Source: Planctomycetota bacterium (lineage in GTDB: Bacteria; Planctomycetota; UBA1135). Taken from it: a stretch of DNA of 43,761 nt. A program made the translations under genes and the position numbers. Under the pieces are notes generated by a model, which did not search any database, was not told the DNA's origin, and saw only the letters and a program-made list of their open reading frames with translations. How positions within the stretch are numbered: the stretch's first letter is position 1; the number at the start of each line of letters is the position of its first letter. The stretch lies in the NCBI GenBank assembly GCA_021776925.1, contig JAJFFB010000102.1, positions 1-43,761 on the forward strand. Direction: 5' to 3'. This document shows positions 7,908 through 15,950 of this stretch, in pieces.

Positions 7908-9407
7908 ATGTTGCGATTGACCTCCCTGCTTCTCATCTGGACCGTCTTCGGCAACGCAACCGCTGCTGCGCAAGATCCGCAAGATCCACCCGAGGAAGGC
8001 ATCCGCGTAGACGCGGCGATCTGCAGCTTCCAGCAGCCATCGGGCTGGTCCTACGAAGAAACGGGCAAGGGCTGGGGCATGGCGGTGAGCGCTGGTCCGG
8101 AAGTCGGACCCGACGCCTCCGCTCCGCCGCTGTTCCGCCTGGCTTCCACCTTGAGCCTGCACGACCTCGCCGACCTCACCCGGCAAGTCACTGAGATGGA
8201 GGCCGAGGACCTGGCAGAACACGGATGGCTGCTCGAGGAAGAAGCAACGGCGGTGGAGCGCCGCATCGACGGAGACCTCCGGCAGGGCCTGGTCTATCGC
8301 TGCGCACTCCAAGAGGACTCCAGCAAGATCGGTTCGATGACCCTCTATTCATGGAGAAAGGGCGACGCCGTGATTTTTCTGCGCACCTTCCGCGCCGGGG
8401 CGGAATCCGATCCCGCTGTCGACGCGTGTCTGGATTCCTTGATCGCGCCCGGCCTTGGGGTCAATACGCAGCGGAGCATCGGCACCGAGGATCTGCGCTT
8501 CTTCTTCCCTGCTTCCTGGCAGGGAATGCAACAGGGAATGGTCGAGAAGGCGAGCTACTTTGTGATCCAGGCACCAAGCGGAACGATTGATCTATTGGTC
8601 TCGCCCAAGGTCCCCATCGATGCCGAGGTGCAAACAGAAATGACCGCCTTCGAACAGGCCTCGGTTACTCGACTCCAGAAGATGGAAGACTCTGGGTTGC
8701 GCAAAGTGGTCGCTCGAAGATCGACCTGGATTCCATTTGGTGAGCGTGTCATTCTTGGCACGGTCATCGTCATGCGCGAAAATGACGGCCTCGAGGTCCC
8801 CCTGACCCAGGTCATTTTCCCTACTTCGAACAGGCGCGCAGTGCTGATGGAAGCCAGGCCCAAGCCTGGCCAGGAAGAGGCCATGTACGAGGCCCTGGTG
8901 AAGCTCGCTCAATATGACGTCCGTCACGTGGCAGAGTCCAAAGCGCCGACTCAAACGCTAAGCCTGCCCGGCTTCCAAACGGTGGTGCCCTCGGTGTTGC
9001 ACGAAGGGCGGGTCCCTGCAGAAGAACTCAACGGAATGGAAGGGGTCGTTTTAGGAAACGAACTAGAAGGGCCGCGCATGTGGCTGTATTCGCACGCAGG
9101 CGAGATTGATCTGGACCGAGACCTCGATCCATTGCTGGGCAGGCTCCGGTCGACGCAACTGAAAGGTGCCAGCTTCCTCGGCAGCCAGAGCTTCAGCGTC
9201 CGCCATGGAGAAGCCGACACCGAGTTCACCGGCCCCATGCTGGCATTTGAGACCAAGTCCGGCAGACCGGTAACGCTGACCGTACTCCCGATCATTTTTC
9301 CTCAGCGCACCCTGATCGGCATACTCCTGGTGGGTTTGGAACACCGCATGGGCCCGGTCCTGGTCCTGTCGGCGGCTCTTGAGAACTGCGAACAAATCAA
9401 GGAGTGA
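7908..9407 (+). CDS. Secreted protein of unknown function
   Basis: This 499-residue protein has a clear signal peptide (residues 1-21, ending AAAQ). The mature part is mixed alpha/beta without membrane segments. It seems to contain two or three related beta-rich units: phrases such as FFFPASWQGM and CSFQQPSGWSY each begin a unit and resemble a repeated post-translocation fold. I do not recognise a catalytic motif or a named family. It is preceded by an A+T-rich spacer (AATAAATCAGGC before the ATG) and followed by 186 bp without a gene before the ABC operon. It could be a periplasmic or cell-surface accessory protein; no function is assigned. Confidence 0.75.
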   Translation: MLRLTSLLLIWTVFGNATAAAQDPQDPPEEGIRVDAAICSFQQPSGWSYEETGKGWGMAVSAGPEVGPDASAPPLFRLASTLSLHDLADLTRQVTEMEAEDLAEHGWLLEEEATAVERRIDGDLRQGLVYRCALQEDSSKIGSMTLYSWRKGDAVIFLRTFRAGAESDPAVDACLDSLIAPGLGVNTQRSIGTEDLRFFFPASWQGMQQGMVEKASYFVIQAPSGTIDLLVSPKVPIDAEVQTEMTAFEQASVTRLQKMEDSGLRKVVARRSTWIPFGERVILGTVIVMRENDGLEVPLTQVIFPTSNRRAVLMEARPKPGQEEAMYEALVKLAQYDVRHVAESKAPTQTLSLPGFQTVVPSVLHEGRVPAEELNGMEGVVLGNELEGPRMWLYSHAGEIDLDRDLDPLLGRLRSTQLKGASFLGSQSFSVRHGEADTEFTGPMLAFETKSGRPVTLTVLPIIFPQRTLIGILLVGLEHRMGPVLVLSAALENCEQIKE

Positions 9408-9593
9408 AGCGCCAGGCATTCAAGCCGACGCGGTCCAGCAAGGAAAAAGCGGCCCCCGGACGGAGAGAGATGTCCGAGGACCGCACCTGAGTCACACCGA
9501 AAAACTGTCTGTTGGACGGGCTTCGGGTGCATCGGGTTCCAAGATCCGGCTACCCTGTGCGACGGTTCTGCCTGCTGACCCCGGGCGATCGTG

Positions 9594-11435
9594 ATGAAAG
9601 CCGCACCTGCTCCCGAAACAGCCGCTTCCGGTCTGGCCGAATTGCGCCGCATCGGGCCGTTGTATCGGCGTTATCGGCGGCGTTACGTGATCGGAGGAGC
9701 AGCGATTCTGGGCGCGGTGGCGCTGCGCATTTCGGTGCCCTATCTGCTCGGACGCACCATCGACGTGTTGCGTGGCGCGGCGCAGGATCCCGGGGCCAGC
9801 GGCCTCGACCAGAGTGAGCTGATGCGCCTGGCGCTGAACGGCGGCCTGGCGGTGGCCGGTGTCGCCCTGCTCGGCGGCGCGATCCGCACCCTCAGCCGTT
9901 TGATGGTGCTCGGCAACAGCCGCCGCGCGGTGCACGACCTGCGCGGCGAGGTGATGGCGCATCTGGTGCGCTTGTCGCCGTCCTATTACGGCGCCAACTC
10001 CACCGGCAAGCTGATGTCGCGCTGCGTCAACGACGTCCAGTTCGTGCAGAGCCTGCTCGGTCCGGTGTTCATGTATCTGTCGGAGACTGCGGCGCTGTAC
10101 GTGGTCGGACTCGCTTTCATGTTCTCGGTCAGCGTCAAGCTGACCCTGCTCGCGCTCGTGCCCTTTCCATTCTTCCTGTGGGGCGCGCGCGCGCTGGCGG
10201 CAAAGATCCAGCAGTATTCCCGCGACTCGCAGGAGGCGCTGGCCGAGATCAGCGCCAAGGTCGAAGAGAGCCTGTCGGGCGGCATGGTGGTGCGTTCCCT
10301 GGCGTTGGAGGACTTCGATCTCGACCGCTTCAGCGGGCGCTGTCGCGAGTACCGAGATCTCAACATCCGCGTGACGCGCATCCGCGCGCGTTTGGGTGCG
10401 GGCATGACCCTGCTGGCCGCGTCGAGCACCCTGGTGGTGCTGGCGGTGGGCGGTCCGATGGTGACCGCCGGCGACATCAGCATCGGCGAGTTTTTGTCGA
10501 TGGTGCTCTATCTGAACCTGCTGGCGGCCCCGACCGGGGTCCTCGGTTTCGTCATCTCGTCGCTGCAACGTGGCGCCGCGGCGATGGCGCGCGTCGGCGA
10601 GCTGCTCGACACCGAAGCGACGCTGGTTGACCCGGAACAACCGCGGGGGGGGGGGCTGAAGCAGGGCGCGATCGAGGTGCGCGATCTGACCGTGGTGCTG
10701 CGCAACGAAAAAGGCGAGGCGCGCACGGTGCTGGACCAGGTCAACTTCGAGGTGCCCTCGGGCGGCGTGCTCGGCGTGGTCGGTCCGACCGGAGCGGGTA
10801 AGAGCGTGCTGCTGCAAGTGCTCGCGCGCCAGCTCGAGGTGGCACGCGAACAGGTGTGCTACGACGGCGTCGACGTGCACGACTGGGGCCTGACGCAACT
10901 GCGGCGGGATCTCGGCTACGTGCCGCAAGAGGCTTTCCTGTTCAGTGAGACCTTGTCCGCCAACATCGCCTTGGGTCGGCCTCAAGCAGAAGCGGTCGAA
11001 CTCGCTGCGGCGCTCGACGCCAGCCAACTCTCCAAGGACCTCGACCAGATGCCGGAGGGGCTCGACACCATCGTCGGCGAACGCGGCCACAACCTCAGCG
11101 GCGGCCAGCGCCAGCGCGCAGCCCTGGCACGGGTGATGCTGATGGAGCCGCGCGTATTGCTGCTCGACGATCCCTTCTCGGCGGTTGACGCCGGCACCAC
11201 CGACGAGATTCTGACCGGTCTGCGCCCCTTCTTTGCCGGGCGTACCACGGTGCTGGTCGCGCACCGCGTGGCCACGGTGCAGCACGCCGACCACATCATC
11301 GTGCTCGACGAAGGGCGGGTGGTCGAGCGCGGCACTCACGAGGAACTGCTCACCGCCGACGGGCTCTACGCCTCCTTGCACCGGCGCCAGCAGCAGCGCG
11401 CCAGCCTGCGTCAGGAATTGGGGGGGGGCGACTGA
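9594..11435 (+). CDS. Heterodimeric ABC exporter, first half-transporter (MdlA-like; degenerate ATP site)
   Basis: The protein has 613 residues from ATG 9594; a GTG one codon earlier at 9591 is also possible. About six membrane segments (residues 35-310) are followed by a nucleotide-binding domain: Walker A with K404 (counted from the GTG), signature LSGGQ, Walker B and a VAHR switch histidine. The residue after the Walker B aspartate is D527 instead of the catalytic glutamate. This is what one subunit of heterodimeric exporters (MdlAB, TM287/288, BmrCD) shows. The partner is the next gene, overlapping by one base (TGATG). An 11-G tract (10645-10655) encodes Gly-Gly-Gly in the linker between membrane and ATPase domains, and a 9-G tract lies next to the stop codon. 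Substrate unknown. Confidence 0.92.
   Translation: MKAAPAPETAASGLAELRRIGPLYRRYRRRYVIGGAAILGAVALRISVPYLLGRTIDVLRGAAQDPGASGLDQSELMRLALNGGLAVAGVALLGGAIRTLSRLMVLGNSRRAVHDLRGEVMAHLVRLSPSYYGANSTGKLMSRCVNDVQFVQSLLGPVFMYLSETAALYVVGLAFMFSVSVKLTLLALVPFPFFLWGARALAAKIQQYSRDSQEALAEISAKVEESLSGGMVVRSLALEDFDLDRFSGRCREYRDLNIRVTRIRARLGAGMTLLAASSTLVVLAVGGPMVTAGDISIGEFLSMVLYLNLLAAPTGVLGFVISSLQRGAAAMARVGELLDTEATLVDPEQPRGGGLKQGAIEVRDLTVVLRNEKGEARTVLDQVNFEVPSGGVLGVVGPTGAGKSVLLQVLARQLEVAREQVCYDGVDVHDWGLTQLRRDLGYVPQEAFLFSETLSANIALGRPQAEAVELAAALDASQLSKDLDQMPEGLDTIVGERGHNLSGGQRQRAALARVMLMEPRVLLLDDPFSAVDAGTTDEILTGLRPFFAGRTTVLVAHRVATVQHADHIIVLDEGRVVERGTHEELLTADGLYASLHRRQQQRASLRQELGGGD
10645..10655 (+). repeat. 11-G homopolymer inside the first ABC gene
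   Basis: A run of eleven G encodes three glycines in the linker before the ATPase domain. Gain or loss of one base would remove the ATPase domain from the product. Confidence 0.9.
11420..11428 (+). repeat. 9-G homopolymer at the junction of the two ABC genes
   Basis: Nine G lie 4 nt before the TGA of the first ABC gene. A -1 shift here enters the frame of the second gene without a stop. The run may also act as a purine-rich ribosome-binding element for the ATG at 11435. Confidence 0.9.
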
Positions 11436-13246
11436 TGCCTCCGATCCGTCACCACGGCATGGAGCCCGGAGACCGCCCGGGAAGCGCCTTCGACCCCGAG
11501 CTGTTGAAGCGGCTGTGGGTCTACATCCGCCCGCACCAGCGCTATCTGTGGGCCGGCCTGGGCTTCCTGCTGATGTTGTCGGCGTCGCGTCTGGTGCTGC
11601 CATGGCTGGTCAAAATCGCGATCGACGACCACCTCGCCGCCGATGATCTGGCGGGCTACTTCCCGTTGTTGGGCGGCTTTCTCGGCGTCGCGCTGCTCGA
11701 CGCGGTGATGCGCCGCAGCCAGCAGATTGCGGTCGAGACCGGTGGTCAGAACGCGCTGCTTGACCTGCGCTTGTCGCTGTTCCGCCACCTGCAGCGACTG
11801 CCGACCTCCTTTTTTGATCGCACTCCGACCGGGCGGCTGGTTGGGCGCGTGACCACCGACGTCGAGGCGCTGCAGGAGATGTTCTCCAGCGGCGTGGTCA
11901 CGATCATTGGCGACTTCATCTTTCTTGGTGCGACGCTGGTCATCCTTCTGTCGCTGCACCTGAAGCTGGCGCTGGTGTCCTTGCTGGTGGTGCCGTTGCT
12001 GCTGTTCGTGACCCTATTCGTGCGCCTGCGCGTGCGCAGCGCCTACGTGGTGATGCGCGCCCGGCTGTCGGAAATGAACGGTTTCCTGCACGAACGCATC
12101 AGCGGCATGCCGGTGGTGCAGATGTTCAATCGTGAAGCGGCGACGGTCAAGGCCTACGGTGGCATCAACGCCGGCGTGCGCGACGCGCAGCTGAAGTCGG
12201 TGAGGTGGGAGACCGTTCTGTCGTCGCTGATGGAACTCCTGTCCTCCTTCACCGTCGCCCTGATCCTGTGGTACGGCGGTGGGCTGGTGGCCGAGAACTG
12301 GCGCACCGAAGGCATCGAAGGCGGCCTGACGCTGGGAGTGCTGTTCGCCTTCATCGACTACATGCAGAAGTTCTTCCAGCCGCTCAATGACCTGAGCCTG
12401 AAGTACACGGTGATGCAGAACGCGATGACCGCGAGCCGGCGCATCTTCGACCTGATCGACGTCGACGAACGTCTGCCCGAAGTCGAAAACCCGGTGCGGC
12501 CGGCGCAGGTGGTCGGCGAGATCCGATTCGAGGGAGTGGAGTTCGGTTACGACCCCGAACAGCCGGTCCTGAGGGGCGTCGACTTCACCGTCGCTCCCGG
12601 AGAGAAGGTGGCCCTGGTGGGGGCGACCGGCGCCGGCAAGACCACGGTGCTGAAACTGCTGACGCGCTTGTACGACCCGCTGGCTGGTCGCATCCTGCTC
12701 GACGGCGTCGACATTCGCGAGTACGAACCGCGCGACCTGCGCCGCCGCATCGGCCTGGTGCCACAAGACGTGTTCCTGTTCGAGGGCGACATCCTTGAGA
12801 ACATCCGCCTCGGCAACCCCGAGGTCACAGAAGAGGCCGCGATCGCCGCCGCCACCCGCCTGCACCTCGACGAATTGGTCGCGCGTTTCCCCGGCGGCTG
12901 GCATGAACCGGTGCGCGAGCGCGGCCGCAATCTTTCGGCGGGTGAGAAGCAGTTGCTGTCCTTTGCGCGCGTGCTCGCCGCCTCGCCGCGCGTGTTGGTG
13001 CTCGACGAAGCAACCAGCAACGTCGATTCGCGCACCGAGCAACTGCTGCAGGAGGCCGTGCACGAGGTCATGCAGGGGCGCACCTCGCTGGCGATCGCCC
13101 ACCGCCTGTCGACGGTGCGCGACGCCGACCGCATCCTCGTCTTCCATAAGGGCGAACTCGCCGAGCAGGGCAGCCACGAGCAGTTGATGGAGCAGCGCGG
13201 GCTCTACTGGTGCCTGGTGCAGCTACAGTACGGCGATGAGGTCTAG
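11435..13246 (+). CDS. Heterodimeric ABC exporter, second half-transporter (MdlB-like; catalytic glutamate present)
   Basis: This 603-residue membrane ATPase has six transmembrane segments (about 30-310) and a C-terminal nucleotide-binding domain with Walker A K402. The signature is degenerate, LSAGE at 500-504, where LSGGQ is normal. Walker B ends LDE with catalytic E525. The pattern complements the upstream gene: the competent site would use this subunit's Walker A/B with the partner's LSGGQ, and the other site would be degenerate on both sides. It overlaps the upstream gene by one base and the downstream lipoprotein gene by 11 bases, so the three genes form one transcription unit. It is probably a lipid, drug or peptide exporter; the sequence does not tell which. 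Confidence 0.92.
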   Translation: MPPIRHHGMEPGDRPGSAFDPELLKRLWVYIRPHQRYLWAGLGFLLMLSASRLVLPWLVKIAIDDHLAADDLAGYFPLLGGFLGVALLDAVMRRSQQIAVETGGQNALLDLRLSLFRHLQRLPTSFFDRTPTGRLVGRVTTDVEALQEMFSSGVVTIIGDFIFLGATLVILLSLHLKLALVSLLVVPLLLFVTLFVRLRVRSAYVVMRARLSEMNGFLHERISGMPVVQMFNREAATVKAYGGINAGVRDAQLKSVRWETVLSSLMELLSSFTVALILWYGGGLVAENWRTEGIEGGLTLGVLFAFIDYMQKFFQPLNDLSLKYTVMQNAMTASRRIFDLIDVDERLPEVENPVRPAQVVGEIRFEGVEFGYDPEQPVLRGVDFTVAPGEKVALVGATGAGKTTVLKLLTRLYDPLAGRILLDGVDIREYEPRDLRRRIGLVPQDVFLFEGDILENIRLGNPEVTEEAAIAAATRLHLDELVARFPGGWHEPVRERGRNLSAGEKQLLSFARVLAASPRVLVLDEATSNVDSRTEQLLQEAVHEVMQGRTSLAIAHRLSTVRDADRILVFHKGELAEQGSHEQLMEQRGLYWCLVQLQYGDEV

Positions 13247-14123
13247 GACACTTGCGTTCCTCCTTCTGCTGCTGAGCGCGTGCGCGGCGCCGGTCGAGGA
13301 TGCGGGTAGCGAAAGCCTGGAAGTGATTGACCCGGGGATTCGATTCCTCACCTTCAACATTCGCTATGGCACCGCCAACGACGGAGCCAACGCGTGGCCG
13401 CTGCGCCGCGATCTGGTAGCGGCCTTGATCCGCGCGCAACGCCCCGACGTGCTTGCAATCCAGGAGGCACTGGACTTCCAGCTCGAGGAACTCGCCGGGG
13501 TGCTCGACGGTTATCACAAGATCGGCCAGCACCGTGGGGGGGGGCTGAAGGGTGAGTTCTCAGGGCTCTACGTTCTGCCCGAGCGCCTGCGCGTGATCGA
13601 GAGCGGCCACTTCTGGTTGTCGCCCACTCCGCAGCAGGTCGCATCGCGCGGCTGGGACGCGGCGCTGCCGCGCACCGCCTCGTGGGCCACGCTGGAACTC
13701 CGCCCCAATCCGCGTCAGGATCCGGAGCGTGCAGCAACCACTCCCGCGCCGCGCTTTCGCGCCTACGGCACCCATTTCGACCACCGCGGCGCCGAAGCCC
13801 GCCGCCACAGCGCCGCTCTGATCGCCGGCCATGCTCCGAGCGAGCTGCCGGTGGTGGTGATGGGTGACCTCAACGCAGACCCGTCCTCGGCTCCGCTGAG
13901 GGAGTTCTTCGACCAGGGGTTTGCCTCCAGTTATCTGCAGCTGCACCCCGCCGACCAACGCGGCACCTTCAACGGCTTCCGCGACCCCAGCGGCGGTCGC
14001 CGCATCGACTACGTCCTCCGCCGCGGTCCCTGGACCGCGCTCAGCGCCGAAACCCTCGGCGCACCGGTCAACGAGGTCTGGCCCTCCGACCACTACGCGG
14101 TCGCGGCGCTGTTAGAGCTTTGA
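13236..14123 (+). CDS. Endonuclease/exonuclease/phosphatase family lipoprotein
   Basis: The protein has 295 residues and a lipobox LSAC with C16 as the lipidated cysteine, so it is anchored outside the cytoplasm. All hallmark motifs of the DNase I/Mg-dependent phosphatase fold are present in order: TFNIRYG near 40, an IQEA glutamate, THFDH, GDLNADP, RIDYVL and a terminal SDHYAV histidine. Secreted members cleave nucleic acids or phosphoesters such as sphingomyelin or inositol phosphates; the target here is open. It overlaps the ABC gene by 11 bp, so it is co-transcribed with the exporter. A 9-G run at 13536-13544 encodes three glycines. Its 3' end overlaps the convergent serine hydrolase by 12 bp. 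Confidence 0.88.
   Translation: MRSRTLAFLLLLLSACAAPVEDAGSESLEVIDPGIRFLTFNIRYGTANDGANAWPLRRDLVAALIRAQRPDVLAIQEALDFQLEELAGVLDGYHKIGQHRGGGLKGEFSGLYVLPERLRVIESGHFWLSPTPQQVASRGWDAALPRTASWATLELRPNPRQDPERAATTPAPRFRAYGTHFDHRGAEARRHSAALIAGHAPSELPVVVMGDLNADPSSAPLREFFDQGFASSYLQLHPADQRGTFNGFRDPSGGRRIDYVLRRGPWTALSAETLGAPVNEVWPSDHYAVAALLEL
13536..13544 (+). repeat. 9-G homopolymer inside the EEP lipoprotein gene
   Basis: Nine consecutive G encode three glycines. The tract is followed by CTGAAG, as is the 11-G tract in the first ABC gene. Confidence 0.9.
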
Positions 14124-15947
14124 TTCCTTTTCAATGCGTTGGCGGGTGAGCGTGCCACCCGGCACGTAGGCCGTATAGGAAACCACATGGCCCTCGGCGT
14201 CGAGGTCGAAACGGATGCGTACTTGGGGATTGGCCTGCATGATGCGGAATCCCTGGTCATCCGGTGGGTCAAAGAAAATCGGCGTCGGCACTCCGGGAAT
14301 GATCCCCGCCAATGCACCGTCCTGGAAGACCATTTCAATTTCCGGTCCCGATTCCCCATCGCGGTAGAAGCCGAGAAATTTATCGACATTTTCCTTTTTC
14401 AATTTGGGGCGCTCGATCTTCAGATCCGCGGCCCGGCCCTTGGGCAGCTCATGCACCACCCCCGGTTTGTGGACGCGCATGAACTGCACCTCGCCCTTCT
14501 CGTCTTTTTCGAAGGAAACCGCCAGGCCTTCAAAGTCGGTAAACGCCCACTTGCCTTCCTCGTCGGGTGGCGACAATGGAAAGACCATGACGCCTGGCAC
14601 GTCGAGGGCCATACCGCCGTTCCAGTAGATCACCTGGAACTCCACGTTTCGATAGAGGTCGTAATTGGCGACGTAACTGCCGATCAAGGGCTGCATTTCC
14701 TTCGGGGCGTCAGCCAATCCATCGTCGCCGCCGAAGAAGAGTTGATGCATCGACATTTCAAGGCGCAGCGTTGTTGCCTGACCGCGTGACTGAGTGCAAT
14801 AGAGCACCATTAAATCCTCTTGCGGCCACGCCCATGCCCGGGTTCCGTCGGCACCACTGTGGCCGAAGATCGCCACCTGAGGAGTCTCGGTTTCTTCGCC
14901 AGGACGCATAAAGAGCATGAACAGCTGGCCGTACCAGACTTTCAGGTCGGGGAATCCGGTCGGGAATGGAGTCTCGCTCTCCGGCAGGCACATGGCTGTC
15001 ACCGGAGTGAGGGACCGATGCACGGCTTGGGGTGAAAGCACAGGCTTGCCGCCGACCAGACCGTCATCCATGCACATCGCCAGAAAGCGGGCGTAATCCG
15101 CAGGAGTGCAGAATAGAGACTGAGCGCCCCAGGCGTAGGGGTACATAGGACCGTCTTCGGGACTCCAGAAACGCACCCAGTTGTTGGGCCTGCCGATGTA
15201 CAAGCTGGCCAGTCGCTGCCAGCGCGCGTCCTTTTCATGATGGGTGTACAAGGAGTCCTGCATAGCCAAGGGGTTCAGCAGGCGCCGCTGCATGAAACGG
15301 TCCAGCGGCATTCCGGACACCTCTTGCACGATCGCGCCCACCGCGTCGGTAGCCGAATCGCTGTACCAGAATCTGCTGTCGATCTCGAATTCTGGTCCGC
15401 GTTCACCGACCGCATTGCCCATCGAAACCAGATCGGGGTACTCCTCTGGACCGGTGAGGATCATGGAGGGCAGTCCGCTGCGATGAGTCAGCAACTGTCG
15501 CACGGTGATCTCTCTGGAGCGGTCATTGGCAAAGCCGGGCAGGTAATTGGCAACCGCGGCGTCCAACTCCACCTTTCCTTCATCGACCAGGATCTGCAGG
15601 GCCGCACCCGTCATCGGCTTGGTCATCGAACGGATGTTGAAGAGGCTGTTCTTCTCCATCGGCAGCTCTTCTTCCAGGTTGCGCCAGCCATAAACCTGGT
15701 GAAGAACCGTGCGACGGTTCTTGATCACCAGGAGTTCAGCCCCAACGATCGTGCCTGAGTCAAAAAAGCCCTGGACGACCTGCGACAAGTCCTCCAGGGC
15801 CTGGGCGGACATCCCCTGGGACTCCGCGGTCGCCGGCGGAAAGGCGACCGCTTCCTGGCCGGAAGCAGGAGCCAACATCGAGAACCAAGTTGCTGCAAAA
15901 AGGAACCGAGTCGCAGCACGCCGCCCATTCCATTTCTGGGGGTTCAT
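14112..15947 (-). CDS. Secreted serine hydrolase (beta-lactamase class C family) with C-terminal beta domains
   Basis: ATG 15947 is preferred (611 residues): GGAGG lies 11 nt upstream; a GTG one codon earlier is possible. The N-terminus is a signal peptide ending ASGQ. Counted from the GTG, the core has SMTK at 108-111, YSD at 196-198 (usually YSN) and HSG at 364-366. Residues about 400-611 form two short beta-rich repeats (each with a phrase like LIGSYV or FLGFYRDGE), resembling the lipocalin-like C-terminal domains found behind many such hydrolases. It is the third member of this family in the window. It could be an esterase or peptidase of the cell envelope. Its stop overlaps the convergent lipoprotein gene. 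Confidence 0.88.
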   Translation of the reverse strand: MNPQKWNGRRAATRFLFAATWFSMLAPASGQEAVAFPPATAESQGMSAQALEDLSQVVQGFFDSGTIVGAELLVIKNRRTVLHQVYGWRNLEEELPMEKNSLFNIRSMTKPMTGAALQILVDEGKVELDAAVANYLPGFANDRSREITVRQLLTHRSGLPSMILTGPEEYPDLVSMGNAVGERGPEFEIDSRFWYSDSATDAVGAIVQEVSGMPLDRFMQRRLLNPLAMQDSLYTHHEKDARWQRLASLYIGRPNNWVRFWSPEDGPMYPYAWGAQSLFCTPADYARFLAMCMDDGLVGGKPVLSPQAVHRSLTPVTAMCLPESETPFPTGFPDLKVWYGQLFMLFMRPGEETETPQVAIFGHSGADGTRAWAWPQEDLMVLYCTQSRGQATTLRLEMSMHQLFFGGDDGLADAPKEMQPLIGSYVANYDLYRNVEFQVIYWNGGMALDVPGVMVFPLSPPDEEGKWAFTDFEGLAVSFEKDEKGEVQFMRVHKPGVVHELPKGRAADLKIERPKLKKENVDKFLGFYRDGESGPEIEMVFQDGALAGIIPGVPTPIFFDPPDDQGFRIMQANPQVRIRFDLDAEGHVVSYTAYVPGGTLTRQRIEKESKL

Positions 15948-15950
15948 CAC

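Noticed and set aside
9492-11603. Minus-strand open frame of 703 codons opposite the first ABC gene
   Set aside because: Low-complexity His/Gln/Arg-rich shadow; the plus strand holds a complete ABC transporter.
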